DNA from: Neospora caninum Liverpool
Taxonomy: Eukaryota > Apicomplexa > Conoidasida > Eucoccidiorida > Sarcocystidae
Assembly: GCF_000208865.1 (NCBI RefSeq)
Contig: NC_018388.1
Span: 1 to 64,000 of the forward strand
Length of the DNA: 64,000 bases
Reading direction: 5' to 3'
Part shown: in pieces, positions 49,401-61,900 of the stretch
Layout of the letters: each line of letters starts with the position of its first letter
Numbering within the stretch: the stretch's first letter is position 1
The notes under the pieces: generated by a model
Database searches by the model: none
The model's input: only the letters and a program-made list of their open reading frames with translations
What the model was told of the DNA's origin: nothing
Position numbers and translations under genes: made by a program

Positions 49401-52400
49401 GAATGGACAAAGGAACAAGATGCGTCGAGAGCGCGAACGAAAGAAAGGCTCCAGCTCCTCCACGAGCAGTTGCTCGCGTTCACGAAGTGCCACACCGGAC
49501 GAGGAGAGACAGACGAACGGGAAGGAGAGGAAACCGACGGAGGAGACCGAGCGTCAAGCGAACACGCAGAGGAAGCGAAACGAGAGAGCGTGGAAAGCCC
49601 GCTGTCGTCGCGTGCGTCGCTCGGCTCCAGACGGCGCACCGGAGCCTTCGATAAGTCGCGAGGGCCTACTGCGGAGTCGAATGTGCACGCTAGCGCACAT
49701 CTCGAACCTAGGATTGTGGAAGGCAAACACGCGGAGACAGAGCAGGCACGACAACAAGCAGGAGACGACCTGCCTCCCGACCTTTTTGGCACGGCGACGC
49801 CGCCAGCAGCTTGGGAGAGCCGAGGAGAACGTCGTCCCACTGGACCGTCGCCGATCGCGGAGGACGAGACCCTGTCGCACTCGCGCACAAGAGAACCCCA
49901 CGGTCGCCGTATGCCGGAGGCAGGTTCTTTCCGGTCAGGGGCTCGACACAGCACCTCTCCCCTCACCCGTGACGAAGGCCCACAGAGTCTGGCTGTCTGT
50001 TCTCGCAGCGACAAACTGCGTGTCTCCGCAGAAGAGGCGAAGACGCAGCATGCGGAAGCAGAGTGGGGGCTCACAGCCTCGCTTTTTGGTGATGCGCCAA
50101 GGAGAGAGGGGCGGGGGAAGGATGCTGCGTTGCTAAAACTGGAAAAGGGCTGCAAAGGAACCGTGGGCTCAGACGTCTCGCTTGAGCTACCTAGTCTGTG
50201 TCTCGAGGACGCAGCTGCGAAGGAAGACGGGACGGCCGGGCGACGTGCACCAGGCGGCCCCGCTTCGAAGAGTGGGGAGGAAAGCGGCACCTCTTCTGTT
50301 GCCGCTCGCAGGTCGCCAATCGGAGAGGAATGGAAGAGGACACCAAATGGGAGAGACAGACTCACGAGGAAGTCGGCAGAGACAGACCGACTCTCCCCAC
50401 TCGTCGACGCGTGCACGGAGAACCCACCATCAGGCCTTTGGAGAGACAGTAACACAGAAGCAATGACAGTAGTTCGGCCCCAAGAGTCGGGCACCTTCAC
50501 CCTGTTGGGACCTGGGACTTGTCTTCAAACCGGCGAGACAGAGTGCATCGCGGATGAGGTGACTAGCGGAGTTCTTCTCTCTCCGACGCCTGAGCAGACG
50601 GTCGGCAGTTCTCCGTCCCAGCTCCTTCCTTCGTCTTTCCCGCAACCTCTCTCCTCTTCCTCGGGCAGCAGTGCGGATCCTCGTCTCAAGGTCCATGCCG
50701 CTCGCCTCCCTGCTTCGTCTTCCTTGCCTTCTTCTGCTTCTTTGTCTTCTTCAGCCTTTGTTTCGTCTCCTTCCTCGTCTTCGTGTCCTCTCCCGGCCGC
50801 GTGCGCCTCCCTCTCTGTCTCTCCGCTTTCTGTGTCTCCTTCGAGGGCCTCGTGTCTTCTCTCCCGCGGTGTGGAAAGCGACGGCCGGCAGAGCGAAGGA
50901 AACACCGGCGACGAGGCCTGCGACCGCTGGACTCCCTGCAGCCAGGCACAGGAGCGAAGCTCCGACCCTGTCTTTGGTCCCTACAGCCCAAGCGGGCCCA
51001 TCCGGCAGATTCCAGGCCTTCGCCATCCTTCAGCCGGTCTCTTCGCGCCTCCTATGGGTCTTGGAGCCGGTTTGTCGGGACAAGAAGGCGGCGTAGTCCT
51101 CTCAGTTCTTTCGAGGCGCGCAAAGTGCGGCGAGTCCCGCCTTCAGTCGGCTGCGCCTATCAGGACTGCAGGAGAAGAGGAAAAGGCGAGAGAAGACGCA
51201 GACGAGGTAGCGGAAGGAAGGAGACAAGGACTAGCGGAGACCGAGGAAGCGACAGGTCTGGCCGCTCAAAACCTACGCGGTCCCGTGTCCCTTGTCGACA
51301 GCGGAAAAGCGCCCGTGGAGCCAGAGGGCCTCGACAGAAGGCGAGAGGGTGGGGACGCTTCGACCGTCTACGAGGGAAGCGCCGAAGTGTCGGGATTTCC
51401 GCACACAGACGGTTTCTTCGACGAAGACCCCAGCGACGACATTTTCTCGCTCGGAGACTCGCCTGCGGCTTCAGGCCGCGAAGAGCTCCACTCGCCTCGC
51501 CCTGCGTCCACTCTAGAGGAAGAAGACCAAGTTGTCCATGCTCTCGCTCCTGCCGATCCGCCACGACCTCCCTCAATCCCTCCAGCTTCAGGCCCGCGTT
51601 CCAAGACACGTGCACCCCCTCATTTAGAAATCCCCCTCGAGGGCGAGCTCCGAGGGCAGGGCGCGGAGGATCGCCCGCCCCACAAGGCTCCTGCCGACCC
51701 CGCTGTCTCGGAGCCTCCCACGCGCCCCCGCGTCGCCCTCAGAACGGAGACAGCGGAGAGGAGACACATCCTTCGGGCCGAGGCCCGCGGGGTCGCCAGG
51801 TCAGTTGAAGGCGACGACGAGGGACCACAGAGGACGGAAACGGAGACAGAAGAAGCCGAACCCGACAATAAGGCCTACCAGACTCTCAGGGAGCACTGCG
51901 CCGCGCCGGAACGGGGCGAGAGGTCGCCGAGAGCAGACCATCAAGCATCGATCGAGGCAGAACCAAAGGCCCAGGCGCAGGACGCCGAAGAGGAGACGGA
52001 GTTGCCGAAGAAGCCGGCCGACAGTCCCTTTGCCTGGTGGCACCGTAGCGTCGCAGACAGGCAAAGCCTCGCACGTGAACGCGAGGAAGCGCGAGAACAA
52101 CCCGAGGAAGGAGCGGCCGGAAGGAGAGCTGTCGGCGCACAAGCGCGGCGCATGCAAGCGCTGTATGAGGGAGCGGCAACCGACGAGGCTTCCCGACGCC
52201 CGTCGGAGACTGTGGACACAGGGCACGGACGCGACGCGGCGGAGACGGAAAACGACGCACCCGAATCGGCCTTTCAGCACGGCGTGAAAGAAGCCGGAGC
52301 AACCGCCGAGGCGAGCAGTGGGAACGACGGGAGTATAGCGACGCGAGCAGAAGCGAGCGAAGGCGACACCGGGAAGAAGAGAGTTCCTTCCCCGTCTCCC

Positions 52401-55400
52401 TCACTCTTTTTGCCGGCAAATCCGAAGGAAGGAGGACTGAGTGAAGGAGGCCGCGTTGAGGGCGTCTCGAACCTCTGTGCCTCGGTGGGCTCGCCTTCAC
52501 CGTTCTCTCCTTGTTCCTCGTCCACCTCCGCGAATAATCCGTCAGTCGCGTGTGCTGAAACAGACGGAGCGAATGGGCCGGACAGATCTGCGGAGACAGA
52601 GTTTGTGCTTTCAAACGCAACGCCGGGAAGATGTTCAGTCTCCTCGACTTCGTGTGCTTTAGCGAACCTCACACCTGACCCTGCGGTGCCTTCTTGTGTC
52701 TCTCCCGGAGAAGATATTTCGGCCTCAATTGAACTCTCTGCGATGCTCATCGAGGCGTCGCCACGGGCGCCGCCCCGATCGCTGGGCCCAGGGGTCCCCG
52801 CTGTCCTCTCTTCCGGACTTGCTGTCGCGGATTCGCTTTCCTCAGGTCCACAGGCGTTTGAGAGGGACGCGCCGACGACCTCTGAGCGAGGCGAGAACGA
52901 GACTTTCGGCGATCTCCAGCAATCGAGCCACCCGTGGAGGATGCACACGAAGCACCAGCAAGAAACAGGAGAGGTGAGCGAATCGACCGAAGAACCGGAA
53001 AGAGACTGACGAGAAACACCGGCAACTCAAACTGCAGAGGCTGCCGGGGGACAGGGAGAGAAAGGTGGAGGAAGGGAGAAGGGGAAAAGGGCGAGACCGA
53101 GAGAGAGGCAGGATGGGACGCATGAGAACGACAGGAGACGGGAAACGCTTAGGAGGAGCCCAAAGCGGGAACGGCAACGCGCACACAAAACAGGTCGACC
53201 AAGGGGAACTCAAAACGATAAGGAAGGAAACGGCCAAAACGAGGGGAAGAAAGAGACCGAAGCGAAGAGACGAGAACAGGAAAGAGGAAAATGAGGACGA
53301 CGAGGTGGATAGGGAAGCGAGTGTGAAAAAGCTAAATGCAAAAGGAGAGAAAGAAGGATAAGACACGTGGTCGACTTGCGGTGACTCCACACACGAGAGA
53401 CCAGCGGATACATGTTAGGTTTCGAGGATGGCTCCACAACACGCAGAGTTCGGGGACCGTGTGCGGAAGGAGCAAAAATTGTGGCTTGTGAGGCGGAGTT
53501 GCGCTTGCTGTCTTTTCGGCCAAGCCCGTTTCGATTCGTGCGTCTAGAAACAGAAGCCTCTGCGTCGGCATGTACGAGCTTTCCATTTCCAGAGCGAGAA
53601 AGCCTTCACGGTGGCAATGGGTCCAGCCTGAACTGGGTACCTTTCGGCCAAGACGCGGAAGGCCCACACCAAAAAGGCCTCGGATCGAGGCGCATTCGAT
53701 GCTTGTCGGCTTTCTCACTAACAGCATTCACACACACGTGTGCCACGTTTTCTGTCTCTTCCCTGCAGGGAGGCACGGCAGAGGAGGACGCGCGGCTCTT
53801 CTTCTCTCCGGAGAACCTAAGACCTAGCAGTGTGGCGGTGGCGGCACCGACAGAACGCCTGGACGAACACAGTGAGAGAAGACCGAGCGAACCCAAGGTT
53901 TCTGCAACTGGGACAGGCGACGCCTTGCATGCAAGCACACTTGTGAAAGCGGGAGAGGCACACGCACAAGAAGAAAAAGGCCCGGTACCTCGTCCTGGGC
54001 ACTTACCGTTATGCTTCAGAACAGACCTGGAAAAACACACCGCTCATCGGGCAGCTGCGCCTTCTCAAGGGCCTTCATTTTCCCACTCGGGAGCGAGAGA
54101 AGCGGTGCCTGGTCGTCGCCCTGGCGATCCCCTCCCGGTCGCTGGGGCCGCGGGCCCCACGGCCCTAGGCCTCGGGCCCCGTGGACGGGAGCAGCAGTCA
54201 GAAGCTCAGGGGGATGCTGGGAGGGCGGGGGAGGAGAGGAGAGAAGCGGAGGAACCTAGGAAAGGAATTGACGCGCGCGAGCACATGAGAATAGAAAAGC
54301 GTGAGGCGCCATCCGATGTACAAACTGGAGAGCCGGCGCAGCACGCCAAGAAGGGAGAAGGAACAGAGAACAGTCTCGCAGTCACCCTTCAGGGGGAGCG
54401 ACGGCCAGATCCGTCGCTCTCTCAAGGGGAGAAGCGCCAAGAGGCAATCCCGAGCTCGCCTCCACTGGCATCCAAATCGTCCTCGTTCGGGCCGCGTGTC
54501 CTTGCCGCCCCGGCCGCTCCGAGCCTAAACCCTCAGCTCTTTCCTCCTCGCCTTTCTTCGCTTTCCGTCTGTGGGCCTTCTTCGCATCGCGTCGAAACGG
54601 GACGGGCCCAGTCCCCTTCCTCCCCCTCTCGGCCCCAGTCCCTTTCTGCGTCGTCGCCGGCCCCCGCCGCCACCCACGCGACGCTGCTCCGGGCATTCGC
54701 CGGGCGCCGCTCGATAAGTGGAGAAAACCGACGAGTCGACAGAGCTGAGAACGGGTCCGGGCAAGTCTCGCCTGGGGGGAGAGAAGCAAGGACTCGCGTG
54801 ACCGCTGCGCAAGCTAGGCATCCCTCCGGCGGGTTTGGAGAGCACGCAGGACGAGCGTCCTCGCTTCCACCTCAGCTGACTCAAGGATCAGCGGCCTCGC
54901 ATGCTTCTCCAAGTCGCCCTGCGTTTCCGCCAACCACGCATCCGGCCCCTTCGTCCTCCCTTTCTGCGTCTTCGACGCTTCACAAGGCGAGGCGAAGCCT
55001 CTCGCTTGCGGCATCTCAAGAGCAGCCAGTCGCAGATTCTCCCTTGGCGCCGCCTGCTTCTCCCGAGGAGACGGGGCCCGACACGGTCAGGTTGGGAGAT
55101 CCGCTCTTCGCCTGTGGAGGGTTCGCGAGGGCCCCCGTCCCTCCGCGAGCGCCACTCGGGCGAGAGGCCGGCTCCGGCCGTCACCCCGGGCCAGCAAATG
55201 CGAGCACTGCGGCGGCGCCCGTAGGGCGAAAAAGTGCCGTGGGTGGTGGCTGGCCCTTCCCACACGCGCTGTCTGCGCCCGTGGAGACGGTGGCGACACT
55301 GGGACTGAACGGGGACAGAAGGCAGCGCGAAGGAGACGCCGAGACACCGCGCGGGGACGGACACGGGGCACGGGAGTCTGAGGTTCCAGAGGGCCCGAAA

Positions 55401-56372
55401 GCCCCTCAAGGCCCCAGAGGGAAGGAAGAGACGGGTGACTCATGCGAACCGCCGGACATGGAACCGGACGATGAGATCCCGCGCCCGGCAACGCACGGAG
55501 AACCCGCGGTCGGCGCGTCGTCCAGTGCGTCTGCTGCCTCTGTGGCGAGAGCAGAAACGGAGAAGGCGTGCAGAAGCGGTAGCCTCGGCGCAGCCGTCCG
55601 TCGCTTGGGATCCAAGTGTCGGGTGGGTAGCCTCAAAGGCAAAAGTTCGAAGTCCAGAAAAGACACCGCTCCAGAGGATGCTGCCTTGGCGTCAGATCAG
55701 AAGCGTTCGGACGCGCTTCCGTCCTTCTTTCTGTCCTCTTCGCGCCTCCTAGGGAAGAAGGGTGGCGCGGCCCAGCCTGCCCCAGACTCCACAGATCCCG
55801 AATCGCGAGCGTCGAAGCGTGGAGCGGGCGAAGCGCCGGCAGAACAGAAGCCAAACAAGAGTGACGGGCCCAGCTCAGGGGCGATGAAGGCCAGGGACAA
55901 ACAAGAGAGAGAACGGACACAGAAGGCACGCAAGACACCGAGACAGTCCGCACCAGACGACCGACCTCAAACCCTCGTTCACCCAGCCGCTCAAGCGCTG
56001 CCCCCGCCTATGACGCCTCGCCTTTCTTTCCAGAGCGCGCGAGGCGCGACCGGCGGCCAGGCGCCTGCGGGCTCCGCGGGGCAAGCTCCGGGGCCGGAGA
56101 CGGAGTTCCACGCGCTTCCGATCTCTGCTCATTCTCGCAGTTTGTTTCGACGCTTCTCTTTTAGCGCGGGCGAGCCGGCGGAGATCCCTGCTCCTTCACT
56201 CTCGACCAGCGGGGCCGCGCACGGACTCGGTTTCTCGGAGGCGTCACACAAGGGCCCTGGCGAAGGCGTCGTAGCGACGAAAGAGAAGAAATCCTTCAGA
56301 GGGAGACGATTCTCGTTGGGGAGACGACACAGCGTGGAAGGACTGAGCGGGCAAGAGAGTGAAAGGCAGTAG
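43407..56372 (+). CDS. Giant low-complexity protein (about 4056 aa), two exons, function unknown
   Basis: Exon 1 (43407-52973, 3189 codons) joins exon 2 (53769-56372, 867 codons plus stop) in phase 0. The donor is GAG|GTGAGC and the acceptor a pyrimidine-rich CCTGCAG. Codon 25 (43479) has the better AAAATGAAC context and may be the true start. No catalytic domain or membrane segment is recognised. Most of the protein is Ser/Glu/Arg/Ala/Pro-rich and probably disordered, with a poly-Ser region near residues 2395-2465. More ordered, helix-prone stretches lie at about 472-528, 1884-1936, 2003-2031 and 2877-2921. Exon 2 has several RRxS sites, ending in RRFSL and RRHSV near the C-terminus. Such giant hydrophilic proteins are common in coccidia. 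The gene converges on the EPT gene. The many long frames inside exon 1 on both strands are shadows. Confidence 0.8.
52974..53768 (+). other. Intron of the giant gene (795 bp)
   Basis: The exon 1 frame ends at 53009, and the exon 2 frame is open only from about 53412. The GTGAGC donor and TCTTCCCTGCAG acceptor give an exact phase-0 join. The intron is A/G-rich in its first half. Without splicing, the protein would stop 12 codons past the donor. Confidence 0.75.
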
Positions 56373-58958
56373 AGCAGACAGGGAACGGACAACGACAGAG
56401 CGCGCCTGAGTTCGTCTCGCGCAGACAGCCCGCGAACCAGAGAGATGAAGATGGAAGGTGTGGAACGGGACGACAAAGAAAAGACGAGAAGGGGCCTGTG
56501 CGACGGTTTAGGGTTAATGAGGAGACCACAGGCACGGGGAGAGAAGAAAGTTCATTTTCCCCTACGTTCTCGTTTGCGTGTGGAATGGACGAGCACTCGG
56601 GCAATTTGATCGTGCTGTGTGTCGGCCACCTCTCTCACTACACAGGTCCAGGTAGTTGTGTCTCGAAACGGATTTTCCTTTCGGCTTTCCAACTGTCTGC
56701 GGGCCAGGCCCGTTCCTCTGCACGACGGGGTGCGTTTCTCACTCTTCAGTTTCTCTGATTTCCCCGATCTCGAGCCACAGAAACCGCGTCCAGAGAAAAT
56801 GTGCCGAGTGAAACGGACCTGCTTTGTCCGGTCGGCCGCTGCGGCCTCTGAGACGTCCCAGTGTTTCGCGCTTGACTACTGGAAAGACTCAGGGACACGC
56901 CTTCCTTTTTTGTGATACATGTTGCGGATCGCGGAAGCATCACGGGCACCTTCGTCCCGTGGAAAACAACTTGGATCCCGTGAAAAAGACCTTCCAGATC
57001 TTAACCAGTATAGCCCAACCCGTATTACATACTCTCCAGAAAAAAGGGAGATTGTAGAAGCCTAGGAATCCCGTTTTGAAATTTGTAACAGTTGCCTATC
57101 TTCAGTTATCTGATCGGTACTACATGCCTTTGTCCAAGCTTCGAAACGCGTCGCCTTCACTCCGGTGTCGCGACGCCCCTACTGAAACAGAGGCTCCACG
57201 TTTCGTGTGGTGCAACGTGCCATTCTCTAAAGATCACTCTGCTTCTGAACAACTCTGCACAGCCCACTTAGTTTTCTTCGACTCTTCGGTTCAACTAGCA
57301 AACTTCCTTTTCTCGAGTGCTAGCATCCTCGGTGCTCGAGACGAGACAGGGACTTCAAAGAAGTTGACGGGGAGAAAACTCAATACCACAGGAGACAAAG
57401 CAAGACGAGGCAAAACAAAAGACACGCAACAACAGAAGCGCAACAACGACAGTCGCAGAAGCCTTGTATTTCGTTCTTTTCCACCGCGAGAGGCGGACGC
57501 GTCTCCCGGAATGGCAGGCTGAGAAGCCTGTCGAGGCGACGCACGAGGCAGCCTACGCGCGACACCGGCGGAGCCTGTCACTTCGCTCTCGCATGCCCTC
57601 TCTCGGAAAAAAGAGAAACTTTGTGCCGGCTGGTTTCGGAGGCGCGCCGGCAGCATGTAGACAAAAAAGCGCGTCACCGGGACAGTGGGAAGAACGGCCT
57701 GTTTCTAGGTCGTTTCCGACGTGACGTTCTCCCCCCAAACAACATTGAGAAGGGAACGGAATTGACAATAGACGTGAACACAGAGACAAGATATCGAGTT
57801 TGAGCCTCTTTCGGCGAAGTTCCCCCTCCCCCCTCGCGACGGGGGGAGGACGCAGCCCCACGAGGGCCGCCGTTTTGTTCAAGAGTCCCCTTCCGGCCTC
57901 TCACCGGCGCGAACTGGGACAGTCGGCTATGAAAAAAGAAGGAAGGTCACAGATGAAGTCACGCGACAGGCGCGAGAGCGGATGCTGGGCGAGAGTGACC
58001 AGAGAACGAGAGGGAAACGCACGGCAGGCGAAAAAGCACTTTCTTCCGTGGCATCGCACACGCCCAGCTGGACGCCCGGCAGCGGAGGTTCACTATGATT
58101 TCTCTCTGGATCGTTCCTGCATTTTTCTCCCTCTCCGTCTCTTTGTTCCATCCTTTTCTTCTTCGTTTCACTAATCCACACGCCGCACCGCCTTCTACGG
58201 TTTGTCCCGAAAGGTTGTTTTTCTCTGCATCCCCCGGAAGAAACGAACTCCCCCACCAAAAGCAATCCTTTGTCGCAGTCTCCCATGTCTCTCTCTTCTG
58301 TGTCTTCTCTCTTCTGTATCTTCTCTCATCTACTTCCTTTTCGCAACTCTCTCCTCCGTCACCCGCCCCCTGCGGGTCGGGTCTGCCTTCTTCGCGCCTC
58401 TCGGCTCTTTTTGTCCATCTGAAGTCCTCCCTTCTCGGGCTTCACTGGGCCGTTCATCTTCTCCAGCGTATCGGGGAAGCGCGCGCGCTTCTCACGACTC
58501 CTACAGCCCCCCAGCGCCGCGGTCGTCCTTCGCTGGGTGCTGTTCAAACCCTTTTGTGGGGTTTTGTGACTCGCCGCTACCCAGAAGCTGCTCCCCACTC
58601 CTCATCCGTCTTGCAGCCGTGTGTGTGTGTGTGCGTGCCGTTTTTTCTGAAACCCTGGCCGTCTTTCCGAGTCTGCATGCGCGCTCTGTGCTCCTGGCGT
58701 CTCCGTGCCGTAGCGAGACTCGCCGGCGACGAAACCTCACCCTCCTCTCCTTGGAGTCGGCACACAAACGCCGCACGTTCGCTTCTTTTGTCTTCGCTGT
58801 GCCTGCAAGGGATCCGCTGAGGCAGCTGAAAAAGGCGCCTTTCTTGACCACACGAATCCATCTGGTCCGCAAGAATGAACCCCTTATAAAACAGAACCTC
58901 CGCGATCCTGACGAGCACTGGAGGTCGACAGGACGCGCGCTGACTTGGACGTGATTTC
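56373..58958. other. Convergent intergenic region (3' ends of the giant and EPT genes)
   Basis: No supported gene. Frames of 148, 241 and 250 codons (57076-57522, 58095-58820, 58202-58954) lie in T/C- or A-rich DNA and show no domain. They are probably 3' untranslated sequence. Polyadenylation sites cannot be located by eye. Confidence 0.5.
56505..56516 (+). repeat. Telomere-like TTTAGGG trace
   Basis: The sequence GGTTTAGGGTTA, about 130 bases after the stop of the giant gene, holds one full TTTAGGG heptamer with flanking partial repeats. Confidence 0.6.
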
Positions 58959-61900
58959 CTAGTCCGTCTTCCGCGAAGCCTGAGAGGTTCCGTTCCTCCG
59001 GTTGATGATGTGCTTGTAAGACAGTAAGCAGATGCCCAGCAACACAAAGGTCATGAACGCCGCACTGTGGTACGTGTAATTCTTGCCGAGGACAGACGCG
59101 AAGGCTTCAGGAAGGCCCGCTGGAGCTCCCGAATCCCGGCCGTGGAGCGTGAAGAGGAAGAAGTAGTAGAGCGCCACCGGCCACCACATGTACTGCAGAG
59201 ACCGGACGCCAGAGGCAGCAAGGAACACACGGCGCACAGTGGGAGACAGAAAATCGAAGGAAGCTCGTGTCTGCGAGCAAGACGTCTGCCGCGCGAGAAA
59301 AAGACAAAGAAGGACTCGCCACGAGACACCCGAAGAAGACAAAAAAGATCAGAGATGTCGCGTCCCCATGAAGGGAGCAGACGAGATTGACAGTTGCCTG
59401 CATCAACAGGGTGTGGACACTCTGACTGCACGGCACGGCGGACAAACCTCGAACATCCGTTTTGCTTGCAGAGCGCACGCTCCCTCCCCTCCCCCCCCTT
59501 CCCTGCTCTTGACGCCTGCCGTGTATCACGATTCGCCCCGTGCCTCACCAACTGCGTCCGCACATGCAGCTTAAGTCGGGCGGCGATCAGCTCCAGGCAG
59601 AGAAGAGAGAATACGCCCAGCTGAAGCAAAACGGGGGGCTTGAAGGCGAGCGACTGTGCGACACAAGACACGCCCGGTCCCAGAAGCGCATGCAGTTCTC
59701 ACAAAGTCACGAACCTGTCTGCAGCCCCCGAGGCGCCACCTCCCACCGAGCTGTGCAGGCGTATCGGTTTCACGCAGAAACGCCTTCTTCCCCGCCCAGT
59801 GAAACGTAAGAGCAGATTTCCACGTCGCGGGTGTGAGACTCCGAGGGCAAGCGCCGACGCTGTCTCTTTCGGAACCGCGACCGTGCGCAGGAGACTGTGT
59901 GCATCGAGGTCGACGTGGTCACCTAGGGAAGGCAGTGACTGCAGCGCCACGTAGAGAGACGCGTCGATACTTTCGCGTAAGTACAGGACACCCAAAACAG
60001 CGACAGAGAGAGGAAGAAATTAAGAGAAGGAGAGAGCGAGCGAAATCGAGAAACAGAGAGATAGATCGACAGAGAGCAAGACGGGTCCGGCCCCGAGCTC
60101 CTTTACATCCCTGAAATCACTAAATCAAATCTTCCTTTTGAGCGACTCGACACGCTCTACAGGCAGCGAGAAAGCTGGTGGATTTCCACGGAGTTACGTT
60201 TCAGATTGTCTTCGCTCCCGTCATGGATCGCGAGCAAGTCGACGCTGGCCGCCACAAGCCGAGAGGATCTGCTCCGGCACGAATGCGGCGCGGCCTGGTC
60301 TCCTTGCTTGTAACCTGGCCCGTGGCAACTGTTCGCTGGAGCGAAGTGTAGACGCGCTGGAAGAGAGTTGAAGGCGCCTTGGCGCCAAAAAGCGAATGCA
60401 CGCGCCCGCCCCGACATGGTAGTTCGGTTCGGCCTTTTCGCTTACCCCGGCGAAGAGAACGACGCCTGGCAAGAGGCGCGGCAGGTGATCATACTTGACG
60501 AGTTGCACGAGGAGCCTGGAGGCGAAAGCGCGGAAAAGACGCGTCTCACGTGGAAGGCAAAACACGTAAAGTGCAGAAAGCACCGACCGCCTGCTGCGCG
60601 TCTCGAAGCCGCTGTTGGCCTCGCAAAGAAGCCTTCGAAGGAGAAAGAGCGGCATGTCCGCGGACACGGACGCAGCCGCGAGAACTACCTAGTCTGCGTC
60701 CCCACGGCGGCAAGGGAGGGCCGAGGGGGCCGCCCCCAGAAAAAAAAAGGCGTGAAAAAGACGACACATGTATATATATGTATATATATGATTGGCAGAT
60801 GCATGCCACGACAGATAGCGAGGCCAGTCGAAACACGCCACACAAAGACACGCTCAAACAGATGCTGCCAGCGACTGCCTTCTATCAACGCTATACATGT
60901 ACGTCTGTCTAATAATATATATATATATACATATATACCCTAAACCCTATACATATATATATATATATATATATATGTGTATATATATTTTATATATTAG
61001 TGCATGCGGTCCCCGGAGAGCACGTGGGGGGTTCTAGCTTGTATGAAGCGATTGGGAAGCTCAGTTTGTGGAGAGGCGAAAGGGAGATATGAAGAGACCG
61101 TGGCTGGCCTCCACCGCTCACCTGGTCGATGCGACGAGAGACAGCATGCAGCTGGCGAAGATGAGGAGAACGCCCAGAGTAACTTCTTCGGAGTCGAGTT
61201 GGAAGACAATGCCGATGGCGGCGGAGAGAAAGGTGACGACGGGGTGTACGAACGCGGGGAAGTGGGGTAGCAGCGACACGAGTGCCGTCGACCAAAACGT
61301 GGGGACCAGGGCGCGCACAAAGAGCAGCGAAGGAATGACGAGGAAGTTTACTTCATCGACCTGGGGCGCAACGACACACATCCGAGCAGACAGGAGAAAG
61401 TTCCAGCTGCGCCGTGAAGGTGTGCGCGGTCCTCTTTCCGCTTCCATTCCGCACGGCCTCTTTGCGCCGTGTTTTGTTCTTGGGCAACAAGCAAAGAGGC
61501 CAGCGGCGCTTCTGATCAGACCCGGCTGAGACTTGACAGCCGACACAGAGCGTCGAGCGCGGAGGCGGACGCCGCGAAAGGCAGCTTTTTTAGGTGGGCG
61601 TCGGCCAGTCCCAGTCGGTCGCTGGGATCGAGGAAGTGAGCCCCTGGAAGGTCAGAGCCAGGACACGCAGTCTCCAGAGATGGCGTCCCCAACCTTCCCG
61701 CTGTTCGCTCTTTTTGCCAAGCAGCGCTCTTTCCGCTCGCCCGTGCGTGGCGCTCCAGGCGTTGGAGAAACTCACAGAAAACCAATGGCAGCCTTCCAGT
61801 GAAGAAGAGAGAATCGTTCTGCCCACGATCGGGTGAGCCCAGGTGGCGATGAAGAAAGGAAGTTGCGTAATCAAAATGAACGCCAAGCAGTCGAGGGACC

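Noticed and set aside
48854..50500. 548-codon minus-strand frame
   Set aside because: It is antisense to the large exon of the giant gene; GC-rich coding DNA often leaves the opposite strand open.
58095..58954. Frames of 241 and 250 codons before the EPT stop
   Set aside because: They overlap in different frames, lie in T/C-rich DNA opposite the EPT 3' end, and show no domain.
59051..59192. Direct joining of EPT exon 3 to the last exon
   Set aside because: The phase does not match: exon 3 ends in phase 2 and the last exon begins in phase 0. Inserting exons at 60515-60446 and 59653-59549 restores the phase and supplies the missing membrane segments.
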